From: Eubacterium sp.
GTDB taxonomy: Bacteria > Bacillota > Clostridia > Lachnospirales > Lachnospiraceae
DNA length: 45,478 bases
Direction of reading: 5' to 3'
Assembly: GCA_024684035.1 (NCBI GenBank)
Contig: JAIKXQ010000095.1
Coordinates: 1 to 45,478, forward strand
The translations under genes and the position numbers were made by a program. How positions within the stretch are numbered: the first letter of the stretch is position 1; the number at the start of each line of letters is the position of its first letter. The notes beneath the pieces are model-generated. The model saw only the letters and a list, made by a program, of their open reading frames with translations. It did no database searches and was not told where the DNA came from. Below, one piece after another: positions 18,583-25,964 of this stretch.

Positions 18583-20421
18583 ATGGATCAGGAAAACGAG
18601 ATCTTTCAGGATACGAATATGGACAGAAACGTTAATGGGCAGCCTTATTCCACAGAGAGGGCCGGTGAAGAAGTGACGAATTCCGGTGAGGAAAAGGTTT
18701 TTTCCGGAGAGCAGACCGGAGAGGACATGCCGAAGGAAGAACTTTCCGGTTTCGGCTGGCTGGAGAAGGAACTGGAGAAGGACCGGAGGGAGAAAGAGGA
18801 ACAGCGACAGGCACAGCAGAGGGTTTCTCCCGGCAGCTGGCAGAACGGAGGGAATGCGCCCGGAGACACACCGGGGCAGGGACAGTACTTCCGCAACAGC
18901 TCTCCTATACAGAAGCCGGAGGGAGAGTTTCCGAAGAGAGATTACGCTCCCTTTCAGGATAATAACCCGGGCACAGGGAAGGGCACAGATCCGTCAGACC
19001 GGCGGGGCGACAAAAGACCTGAAGGCGGTCCGGGAGGCCGTTGGGCGGCAGTTATTTCCATGGCGGTTGTGTTCGGTCTCATCGCAGGTCTGGTGATGTT
19101 TGGCGTCAATGCGGTGGGCACGAGACTTCTTCCGGCAGGAAAGGAATCGACGGCCGCATCCTCCGACAGCAGTGAGAAAAAGGAAAGTACGAAGAAGGAA
19201 AAGAAGATCGCAACGGTCAAGAGCACCTCTGAGAATAAAAGTGCTTCCGTATCTTCCGGGGGCGGAACGGTGGCTCAGGTGGCGGCAGACTGCATGCCTT
19301 CCCTGGTGACGATTTCCACGATGTCTGTGCAGGAGATGCGCAGCTTTTTCGGCGGAACACAGAAGTATCAGGTTCAGGGTGCCGGTACCGGCGTGATCAT
19401 CGGACAGAATGATACAGAACTTCTGATTGCCACGAACAATCATGTAGTTGAAGGTGCGCAGCAACTCTCCGTGGGCTTTGCCGATGAATCCGCCATCGCC
19501 GGACAGATCAAGGGTACAGATCCGGACAATGATCTGGCTGTTGTGGCAGTGGCACTCTCCGACATACCGGAGAAGACACAGAAAGAAATCAAGGCCGCAG
19601 TCATCGGCGATTCGGATGAGCTGGTGCTCGGTCAGCAGGTGGTGGCCATCGGAAATGCCCTTGGCTACGGACAGTCCGTCACCAGCGGTTATGTCAGCGG
19701 TCTGAACCGGTCGCTTGACTTCCAGGACGGAAATGAATCTTTCACTTCCAGCGGTCTGATTCAGACGGATGCGGCCATCAACTCCGGAAACTCCGGCGGC
19801 GCGCTTCTGAACATGCAGGGAGAACTGGTGGGTATCAATGAGGCGAAGAGTTCTTCCGGTCAGGGACAGGCGTCTGTCGACAACATCGGCTACGCAATCC
19901 CGATGACTAAGGCGGAGCCGATTCTCCAGAAGCTGATGACTCAGAAGACCCGAACAGCTCTGAAGGCAGAGGAACAGGGATATCTGGGAGTTACCTGCGC
20001 GGATGTGACCAGTGAGTATGCGCAGATGTATCAGATGCCTGAGGGCGTATGCTTCACATCGGTTGTGCCGGACGGCCCTGCAGATCAGGCAGGTATTCAG
20101 AAGGGTGATGTGCTCACATCCTTTGACGGAAAAAAAGTCAAAAACTATGAGAAGCTCCAGAGCGTCATGCAGTATTACAGAAGCGGTGAAACGGTGGAAG
20201 TAATCGTCCAGAGACAGGAGAACGGCGAGTACAAAGAAAAGAAAGTCACGCTTACTCTCGGCACAAAGGAGGCTCTTGAAGCCGCACAGCGGGGCGCCGG
20301 ACAGGGAACGCAGGATCCGGATGCTGACGGGGAGCAGGAGCGGCAGCGGGAAGAGCAGCAGGAATCGGACGGAATGAATCCGTATGATCTGTTCCGCCAG
20401 CTCTTCGGAGATGATTTCTGA
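18583..20421 (+). CDS. HtrA/DegP-like membrane-anchored serine protease with PDZ domain
   Basis: A 612-residue HtrA-family protease. The first 150 residues are hydrophilic and rich in Glu, Gly, Pro and Gln, probably disordered and cytoplasmic. A single transmembrane helix follows at about 153-176, then a Ser/Lys-rich linker, a trypsin-like domain, one PDZ domain (from about residue 470) and an acidic Gln-rich tail. The catalytic triad is His287 (NNHVVEG), Asp317 (NDLAVV) and Ser404 (GNSGG). Such proteases degrade or refold damaged exported proteins. ATG 18583 follows GAAAGGA. A weak promoter candidate (TTCATT at 18530, TATTCA at 18553, 17-bp gap) lies between the terminator and the gene. It is monocistronic. 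Confidence 0.95.
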   Translation: MDQENEIFQDTNMDRNVNGQPYSTERAGEEVTNSGEEKVFSGEQTGEDMPKEELSGFGWLEKELEKDRREKEEQRQAQQRVSPGSWQNGGNAPGDTPGQGQYFRNSSPIQKPEGEFPKRDYAPFQDNNPGTGKGTDPSDRRGDKRPEGGPGGRWAAVISMAVVFGLIAGLVMFGVNAVGTRLLPAGKESTAASSDSSEKKESTKKEKKIATVKSTSENKSASVSSGGGTVAQVAADCMPSLVTISTMSVQEMRSFFGGTQKYQVQGAGTGVIIGQNDTELLIATNNHVVEGAQQLSVGFADESAIAGQIKGTDPDNDLAVVAVALSDIPEKTQKEIKAAVIGDSDELVLGQQVVAIGNALGYGQSVTSGYVSGLNRSLDFQDGNESFTSSGLIQTDAAINSGNSGGALLNMQGELVGINEAKSSSGQGQASVDNIGYAIPMTKAEPILQKLMTQKTRTALKAEEQGYLGVTCADVTSEYAQMYQMPEGVCFTSVVPDGPADQAGIQKGDVLTSFDGKKVKNYEKLQSVMQYYRSGETVEVIVQRQENGEYKEKKVTLTLGTKEALEAAQRGAGQGTQDPDADGEQERQREEQQESDGMNPYDLFRQLFGDDF

Positions 20422-20487
20422 TCAGGACAGATATGAGACAGAGAAAGGCGCGCGGGCACAGTTGTGTTTCGGGCGCCTGCGTTTTAT

Positions 20488-20780
20488 CTCATAGGAAATT
20501 GCTTCGCATTCCCTATGAGACAAAACGCTCCGCTTAGATGCGCAGCTCGCAGATGGGAAGATCGCTTCGCGATTCTGCTCGCGCGCCTTTCGTCCGCTGC
20601 GCTCACCGGGAGGATGAGGGGGATGGGGGAGTCGATGTCCGCTTGCGGACTTTGTTCTGGTATAGGAAATTGCTCCGCAATCCCTATACCAGAACGCTCC
20701 GCAGGATGCGCACTCGCGCGATATGTAGATGCGTTGCATCCGCGCTCGGCGCGAGAATGTCGCTAGCGACATTCTTTTTT
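20488..20780 (+). repeat. Mosaic palindromic intergenic repeat, copy B
   Basis: Most of the 528 bp between htrA and clpX is a GC-rich mosaic of hairpins. It opens with TCTCATAGG and CCTATGAGA arms, continues with GCTCGCAGATGGGAAGATC-like blocks and a GTCCGCTTGCGGAC hairpin, then GGTATAGG and CCTATACC arms. It ends with the 87-bp unit also found at 15875 (here 20694-20780), including a perfect palindrome at 20755-20774 and a T-run. The first two-thirds match copy C at 23995. Short open frames across it are not genes. Confidence 0.88.
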
Positions 20781-20849
20781 ACCGGGAGTTCGCTCCCCAC
20801 ACAGGTCGGAATATCAATAGTGACACTGTACGAAAACGCAGTTTTTTAG

Positions 20850-20855
20850 TATAAT
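20850..20855 (+). promoter_or_regulatory. Candidate -10 box for clpX
   Basis: A perfect TATAAT about 95 bp upstream of the clpX start, in the only AT-rich part of the gap. The best -35 at a usable distance is a weak CTGTAC (20826-20831, 18-bp gap). GTGACA at 20820 is closer to consensus but too far away. Confidence 0.4.
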
Positions 20856-20949
20856 ATACAAGTTAGTATGAATGAGTTTAATGTAATCGGGATCAGACTA
20901 GAAACAGGAACTGTGGAAACTGATAGCCAATACGAAAGGATACTATCAA

Positions 20950-22464
20950 ATGTCAGATGACAGAAGATATGACGGTGACTTCCGCGAGGTGACGGAGGAT
21001 TTCAGCGAGCCTGAGGAGATTGAAATTATCATGGAATCAGGAGATGAATCCGCAGGCGGCAGCAGTGCGGACGAGCAGGCGGATGGGTCCGGCGATTCTC
21101 CGGAGGGAACAGAGAAGGACGCACCGGATGAAAAGTACTGCGTGATCTGCCACAGATCCAGCAGAAAGGCCGGAAAACTGGTGGATATTCCGGGAGGTAT
21201 GTGTGTCTGTACAGACTGCCTGCAGAAAGGCTTTGACACGATGCAGCATTCGGGAATCAACCTGAATGAGTCTTTCGGGATTTTTCCCCCGTTTATCACC
21301 AGCGACAACATTGACATGGACATGCTGGGAACCATGCATCAGCCGAAGAAGAAAAAGAAGACGAAGCCGGTGAAGAAACTGACACTGGAGGATCTTCCGG
21401 CACCCCATATGATCAAGGCGAAGCTTGATGAATATGTAATCGGTCAGGACAGAGCCAAGAAGATCATGGCCGTCGGTGTTTACAATCACTATAAGCGAAT
21501 CCTGAGCGAGCCCGCGAAGGACGACGATGTAGAAATAGAGAAATCCAATATGCTGATGATCGGACCCACAGGTTCCGGAAAGACGTATCTGGTCAAGACC
21601 CTTGCCAGACTTCTGGATGTGCCGCTGGCCATGACAGATGCCACGAGTCTCACCGAGGCCGGATACATCGGCGACGATATCGAGAGTGTTGTCTCCAAGC
21701 TTCTGGCAGCGGCGGACAATGATGTCGAGAGGGCAGAACACGGCATTATTTTTATCGATGAGATTGACAAGATCGCGAAGAAAAAGAACACAAATCAGCG
21801 CGATGTGAGCGGTGAGGCTGTTCAGCAGGGAATGCTCAAGCTTCTGGAGGGAAGCGAAGTGGAAGTCCCTGTGGGCGCTACCAATAAGAATGCCATGGTG
21901 CCGCTGGAAACAGTGAACACAAAGAACATCCTCTTTATCTGTGGAGGAGCCTTCCCGGATCTGGAAAATGTTATCAAGGAGCGGCTGACGAAGACGTCCA
22001 CCATGGGCTTCCAGTCGGAGCTCAAAGACCGGTTTGACGGCGACAAAGACATTCTGCAGCAGGTCCGCATGGAAGATCTCCGGCAGTTCGGAATGATTCC
22101 GGAGTTCCTGGGCCGGCTTCCCATCGTCTTTGCGCTGGAGAGTCTGACAGAGGATATGCTGGTCGAGATTCTCAGAGAACCGAAGAATGCGATACTCAAG
22201 CAGTACAGAAAACTCATGGAAATCGATGAAGTCAAGCTGACCTTTGAGGATGAAGCGCTTCACGCCATTGCCGCCAAAGCTCTGGAGAGAGAGACCGGCG
22301 CACGTGCACTCCGCGCCATCATCGAGGACTTTATGCTGGATATCATGTATGAGGTCCCCAAGGACAAGAACATCGGAGAGGTGATCGTCACAAGAGCTCT
22401 TGTGGAACATAAAGGTGCTCCGAAGATTATTTTCCGGGGGCAGGAATACGACCTGGGTTCCTGA
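20950..22464 (+). CDS. clpX: ClpX-type AAA+ unfoldase with an acidic N-terminal extension
   Basis: A 504-residue ClpX homologue, about 80 longer than usual. ClpX unfolds tagged proteins and threads them into ClpP. The zinc-binding domain is C64-x2-C67 and C87-x2-C90, preceded by some 60 acidic, probably disordered residues. The AAA+ core has Walker A GPTGSGKT (205-212), Walker B FIDEID (Asp270-Glu271), a GYIG pore loop (usually GYVG), and MGF where the ClpP-docking IGF tripeptide lies. Sensor and arginine-finger regions (IPEFLGRLP, GARALR) are intact. No clpP or tig neighbours it, unlike the typical locus, so it may be a second ClpX. SD is AAAGGA. Confidence 0.92.
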   Translation: MSDDRRYDGDFREVTEDFSEPEEIEIIMESGDESAGGSSADEQADGSGDSPEGTEKDAPDEKYCVICHRSSRKAGKLVDIPGGMCVCTDCLQKGFDTMQHSGINLNESFGIFPPFITSDNIDMDMLGTMHQPKKKKKTKPVKKLTLEDLPAPHMIKAKLDEYVIGQDRAKKIMAVGVYNHYKRILSEPAKDDDVEIEKSNMLMIGPTGSGKTYLVKTLARLLDVPLAMTDATSLTEAGYIGDDIESVVSKLLAAADNDVERAEHGIIFIDEIDKIAKKKNTNQRDVSGEAVQQGMLKLLEGSEVEVPVGATNKNAMVPLETVNTKNILFICGGAFPDLENVIKERLTKTSTMGFQSELKDRFDGDKDILQQVRMEDLRQFGMIPEFLGRLPIVFALESLTEDMLVEILREPKNAILKQYRKLMEIDEVKLTFEDEALHAIAAKALERETGARALRAIIEDFMLDIMYEVPKDKNIGEVIVTRALVEHKGAPKIIFRGQEYDLGS

Positions 22465-22573
22465 GGGATTGAGGCGCCCGGCACAGAGATCCTTACCCTT
22501 AAGAGAGGTTTCACCGGCGTCACTCAGGATAGATATAGAAACTATATAATACAAGATGAGGGAGGAACAGAAC

Positions 22574-23050
22574 ATGGAAAAAAAGAAGGGCATCATTGCG
22601 GAGTTTAAGGAGTTCATAGCCCGCGGAAACGTGATGGATCTGGCGATTGGTATGGTGATTGGCAGCGCTTTTACTGCCATCGTCACCTCACTGGTGAATG
22701 ATATCGTCATGCCGCTGATCTCACTGATCACAGGTGGAATCAGTTTCACCCAGTGGAACGTTGCGCTGGGATCCGGAAAAGAGCCGCCGGTTCTCGGCTT
22801 CGGTACATTTCTGGCAGCAGTGATCAATTTCCTGCTGATCGCACTGGTGATCTTTGCTGTCGTAAAGGGACTCAACAAGATGCATGATCTTGCGGAGAAG
22901 ACAGGAAAACTCTCCAAGAAGAAAGAGGAGGCACCGACAACAAAGAAATGTCCGTACTGCCTGAGCGAGGTCGACATCAAGGCTACCAGATGTCCGCATT
23001 GTACTTCCGTGCTTGAGGAAGCAAAAGAGAGCGCTAAGGCTGATAAATAA
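22574..23050 (+). CDS. mscL: Large-conductance mechanosensitive channel MscL with C-terminal zinc ribbon
   Basis: A 158-residue MscL. The channel opens under membrane tension to release solutes on hypo-osmotic shock. The conserved start (FKEFIARGNVMDLAIGMVIG, with the first helix) and second helix (FLAAVINFLLIALVIFAVV) are clear. After the cytoplasmic helix comes a zinc-ribbon-like tail with CPYC and CPHC separated by about 13 residues. ATG 22574 has GGAGGA seven bases upstream, so an in-frame ATG at 22556 is rejected. TATAAT at 22545-22550 is a possible -10 with a poor -35; otherwise it follows clpX by 109 bp. thyA follows after 25 bp. Confidence 0.93.
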   Translation: MEKKKGIIAEFKEFIARGNVMDLAIGMVIGSAFTAIVTSLVNDIVMPLISLITGGISFTQWNVALGSGKEPPVLGFGTFLAAVINFLLIALVIFAVVKGLNKMHDLAEKTGKLSKKKEEAPTTKKCPYCLSEVDIKATRCPHCTSVLEEAKESAKADK

Positions 23051-23075
23051 TTACAGAATCAGGAAGGGATAAGAG

Positions 23076-23924
23076 ATGAGTTACGCTGACCAGGTATTTG
23101 TTGATATGTGCCGCGATATTATTGATCACGGCTGCAGTACAGAAGGAGAGAAAGTCCGTCCCCATTGGGAAGACGGAGCAAGCGCCTACACCATCAAGAA
23201 ATTCGGGGTTGTCAACCGTTATGATCTCAGAAAGGAATTTCCGGCCATCACGCTCCGGAGAACCGCAATCAAGAGCTGTACGGATGAGCTTCTGTGGATC
23301 TGGCAGAAAAAATCCAACAACGTAAAGGATCTCAAGAGTCACATCTGGGATGCGTGGGCGGACGAGAACGGAACTATCGGAAAGGCCTATGGTTATCAGC
23401 TGGGCGTGAAATACAAATTCCCGGAGGGGGAGATGGATCAGGTGGACAGACTCATCTACGATCTGAAAAACAACCCCTACAGCCGTCGTATTCTCACAAG
23501 CATCTACAACTTCCAGGATCTTCATGAAATGGCACTTTATCCTTGTGCCTACTCTATGACTTTCAATGTCACAAAGGAGCCGGGATCGGAGAAACTGGTG
23601 TTGAATTCTATTCTGAATCAGAGATCCCAGGATATTCTGACGGCAAATAACTGGAATGTATGTCAGTACGCGATTCTCACCATGATGATTGCCCAGACCT
23701 GCGGCATGATCCCGGGTGAGTTCATGCATGTCATTGCGGATGCGCACATTTACGACAGACATATTCCGCTGGTGGAGGAGCTGATTACCAGAGAACAGTA
23801 TCCGGCACCGAAGGTACATCTGAATCCGGAGATCACGGATTTTTATCAGTTCACACCGGATGATGTCATTGTAGAGGATTACGTGACCGGTCCTCAGATC
23901 AAAAATATTCCTGTCGCCGTCTGA
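23076..23924 (+). CDS. thyA: Thymidylate synthase (ThyA), divergent active-site neighbour
   Basis: A 282-residue thymidylate synthase, which methylates dUMP to dTMP using methylene-tetrahydrofolate and yields dihydrofolate. Retained landmarks are SRR (phosphate-binding arginines), QRSQD, the NWNV asparagine, ADAHIYDRH (His and Tyr near dUMP) and the C-terminal PVAV. The nucleophile is Cys157 in LYPCAYS. The residue after it, normally His in PCH, is Ala158, so this is a divergent member. It is co-directional with mscL, ends at a clear terminator, and is separated from folA, which reduces its dihydrofolate product, only by a repeat. Confidence 0.93.
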   Translation: MSYADQVFVDMCRDIIDHGCSTEGEKVRPHWEDGASAYTIKKFGVVNRYDLRKEFPAITLRRTAIKSCTDELLWIWQKKSNNVKDLKSHIWDAWADENGTIGKAYGYQLGVKYKFPEGEMDQVDRLIYDLKNNPYSRRILTSIYNFQDLHEMALYPCAYSMTFNVTKEPGSEKLVLNSILNQRSQDILTANNWNVCQYAILTMMIAQTCGMIPGEFMHVIADAHIYDRHIPLVEELITREQYPAPKVHLNPEITDFYQFTPDDVIVEDYVTGPQIKNIPVAV

Positions 23925-23944
23925 CGGGAAGTATAGAAAGAAAT

Positions 23945-23989
23945 CAGAGCTGTTGTGGGGGATTACATCCCTGCGGCAGCTCTGTTTTG
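23945..23989 (+). terminator. Intrinsic terminator after thyA
   Basis: CAGAGCTG (23945-23952) pairs with CAGCTCTG (23977-23984), extended inward by about three pairs, and TTTTGT follows. Confidence 0.75.
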
Positions 23990-23994
23990 TACCT

Positions 23995-24265
23995 CTCATA
24001 GGAAATTCCTCAGAATTTCCCATGAGACAAAACGCTCCGCGGGATGCGCAGCTCGCAGATGGGAAGATCGCTTCGCGATTCTGCTCGCGCGCCAAAGTCC
24101 TGCTGCGCTCCCCCTCAGGATTGAGGGGATGGGGAGTCGAAGTCCGCTTGCGGACTTTGTTCCGATATAGGAAATAGCTTCGCAATCTCCTATACCGGAA
24201 CGCACCGCTTAGATGCGCGGCTCGCAGGCGAGAGGATCGCTTACGCGATTCTGCCCGTGCGCCCG
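23995..24265 (+). repeat. Mosaic palindromic intergenic repeat, copy C
   Basis: Between the thyA terminator and the folA promoter lies a GC-rich repeat that parallels copy B module by module over about 200 bp: CTCATAGG/CCATGAG arms, GATGCGCAGCTCGCAGATGG, GATCGCTTCGCGATTC, then GTCCGCTTGCGGAC and GATATAGG/CCTATACC arms. Its final module differs from copy B and repeats a variant of its own first module. The open frames inside it are artefacts of the repeat. Confidence 0.87.
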
Positions 24266-24279
24266 GGGGGGCTTTGTGC

Positions 24280-24309
24280 TTGCTAAGGCCGGCCGGAAAA
24301 TGGTATGAT
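24280..24309 (+). promoter_or_regulatory. Promoter for folA-ispG with extended -10
   Basis: TTGCTA (24280-24285) and TATGAT (24304-24309) are 18 bp apart, and TG at 24301-24302 makes TGGTATGAT. The start site would be near 24316. This places the upstream in-frame ATG (24305) inside the -10 box, so it cannot be the folA start. Confidence 0.7.
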
Positions 24310-24343
24310 CGCAGAAGCGACAATCAACAGGAGGAAAGATACA

Positions 24344-24856
24344 TTGAGAGCAATTTTATGTGCAGATAAAAACTGGGGAATCGGAAAGAACAACAAACTG
24401 CTGGTGAGCATTCCGGCGGATATGCGTTTTTTCCGCGATACAACAAGCAATCATGTAGTGGTGATGGGACGAAAGACCCTGGAGAGTTTTCCGGGTGGAA
24501 AGCCGCTGAAGAACCGGACCAACATCGTTCTTTCTTCCAATCGGAACTACAAAGTCCCGGATGCCCTTGTGGTTCACAGCGAGCAGGAGCTTCTCGAGGA
24601 ACTGAAGAAATATGACACGGATGAAATCTATGTCATTGGGGGAGCTGCTGTCTACGAGCTGATGCTTCCGTACTGCGACACGGTTTATGTCACAAGAGTG
24701 GAGATGGAATATGACGCGGATACCCGCTTCCCGGATCTGGACCGGATGCCGGAGTGGGAGATCACGGAAGAGAGCGAAGAGCAGACGTATTTCGATGTAG
24801 AGTACAGATTCTGTACGTACAGAAGAAAAAAGCAGACAGAGGAGACTGAAGTATGA
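24344..24856 (+). CDS. folA: Dihydrofolate reductase
   Basis: A 170-residue DHFR, which reduces dihydrofolate to tetrahydrofolate with NADPH and so regenerates the cofactor used up by ThyA. Marks are NWGIGKNN, the substrate-binding Asp26 in IPADMRFF, VVMGRKTLESFP, the NIVLSSN strand and IGGAAVYE. The Pro-Trp usually five or six residues before the Asp (PWxxPxD) is Leu-Val here. The start is TTG 24344, with AGGAGG nine bases upstream; the promoter excludes the upstream ATG. Its stop overlaps the ispG start in ATGA. Confidence 0.92.
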   Translation: MRAILCADKNWGIGKNNKLLVSIPADMRFFRDTTSNHVVVMGRKTLESFPGGKPLKNRTNIVLSSNRNYKVPDALVVHSEQELLEELKKYDTDEIYVIGGAAVYELMLPYCDTVYVTRVEMEYDADTRFPDLDRMPEWEITEESEEQTYFDVEYRFCTYRRKKQTEETEV

Positions 24857-25899
24857 AGACAAAAACCGTAAAAATTGGTGACAGGGTCATCGGAGGGGGG
24901 AATCCCATCCTGATCCAGTCCATGACAAATACGAAGACGGAAAATGTGGAAGAGACGGTGGCGCAGATTCAGGCTCTGACAGGAGCCGGCTGTGACATTA
25001 TCCGCTGTGCCGTACCCACGATGGAGGCGGCAAAGGCGCTGCGGCAGATTCGCGACAGAATAGAAATTCCGCTGGTGGCGGATATTCACTTTGATTATAA
25101 GCTGGCTATTGCGGCGATGGAGAACGGAGCGGACAAGGTAAGGATCAATCCCGGAAACATCGGAAGTGTGGATCGCGTGAGAGCGGTGGTGGATTGTGCC
25201 AGAGAGCGGAACATCCCCCTTCGCGTGGGCGTCAACAGCGGATCCCTCGAGAAGGATCTCGTCGAAAAATACGGAGGAGTGACCGCCGAAGGTCTGGTGG
25301 AAAGTGCCCTTCACCAGGCAGAGATCATTGAGGATATGGGCTATGACAATCTCGTCATCAGTATAAAATCCTCCGATGTCATGATGTGCGCAAAGGCTCA
25401 TGAACTCATTGCCGAGAAGACGGAGCATCCTCTTCATGTGGGAATTACAGAGGCGGGAACTCTGTACTCGGGAAATATCAAGTCGGCCGTTGGTCTGGGC
25501 ATCATCCTTTATCAGGGAATCGGCGATACGATCCGTGTCTCTCTGACAGGAGATCCGCTGGAAGAGGTAAAATCCGCGAAGAGAATTCTCAAGACCCTGG
25601 GACTTCGAAAAGGCGGAATTGAGGTGGTGTCCTGTCCGACCTGCGGAAGAACACAGATTGATCTGATCGGACTGGCAAACAAAGTGGAGACGATGGTGCA
25701 GGATATTCCGCTGGATATCAAGGTGGCGGTTATGGGCTGCGTCGTAAACGGACCGGGAGAGGCCAGAGAGGCGGACATCGGCATTGCCGGTGGAAAAGGC
25801 GAAGGACTTCTGATCAAAAAAGGAGAGATTATCCGCAAAATGCCGGAGGATCAGCTTCTTGACGCTCTCCGCGAGGAACTTTTGAACTGGAAAGCCTGA
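24853..25899 (+). CDS. ispG: 4-hydroxy-3-methylbut-2-enyl diphosphate synthase (IspG/GcpE)
   Basis: A 348-residue IspG, an iron-sulfur enzyme of the MEP isoprenoid pathway that converts methylerythritol cyclodiphosphate to HMBPP. The three cluster cysteines are Cys261 and Cys264 (SCPTCGRTQ) and Cys296 (MGCVVNGPGEA), with the catalytic Glu shortly after in NGPGEA. The TIM-barrel part starts at QSMTNTKT. In many relatives ispG sits with dxr and a site-2 protease; here it is instead coupled to folA by a four-base overlap. polC follows after 65 bp and may be co-transcribed. Confidence 0.95.
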   Translation: MKTKTVKIGDRVIGGGNPILIQSMTNTKTENVEETVAQIQALTGAGCDIIRCAVPTMEAAKALRQIRDRIEIPLVADIHFDYKLAIAAMENGADKVRINPGNIGSVDRVRAVVDCARERNIPLRVGVNSGSLEKDLVEKYGGVTAEGLVESALHQAEIIEDMGYDNLVISIKSSDVMMCAKAHELIAEKTEHPLHVGITEAGTLYSGNIKSAVGLGIILYQGIGDTIRVSLTGDPLEEVKSAKRILKTLGLRKGGIEVVSCPTCGRTQIDLIGLANKVETMVQDIPLDIKVAVMGCVVNGPGEAREADIGIAGGKGEGLLIKKGEIIRKMPEDQLLDALREELLNWKA

Positions 25900-25964
25900 G
25901 GAAATACTTTCAGAGGGAACGAAGGAGCCGCTCCATCAGGTAGAGCACACTGGAGTAGATAGGA

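Noticed and set aside
20464-20849. Short open frames in the htrA-clpX gap
   Set aside because: They run through palindromic repeat copy B; the same frames recur in copy C because the DNA repeats, not because of protein conservation.
21037-22980. 647-residue antisense frame across clpX and mscL
   Set aside because: Antisense shadow covering two conserved genes, no motifs.
15875-24265. CRISPR-like array from the repeated GC-rich units
   Set aside because: Units are not evenly spaced, are mosaic and palindromic, and no cas gene is present.
24305-24343. ATG start for folA at 24305
   Set aside because: The codon is part of the predicted -10 box and would add 13 non-homologous residues.
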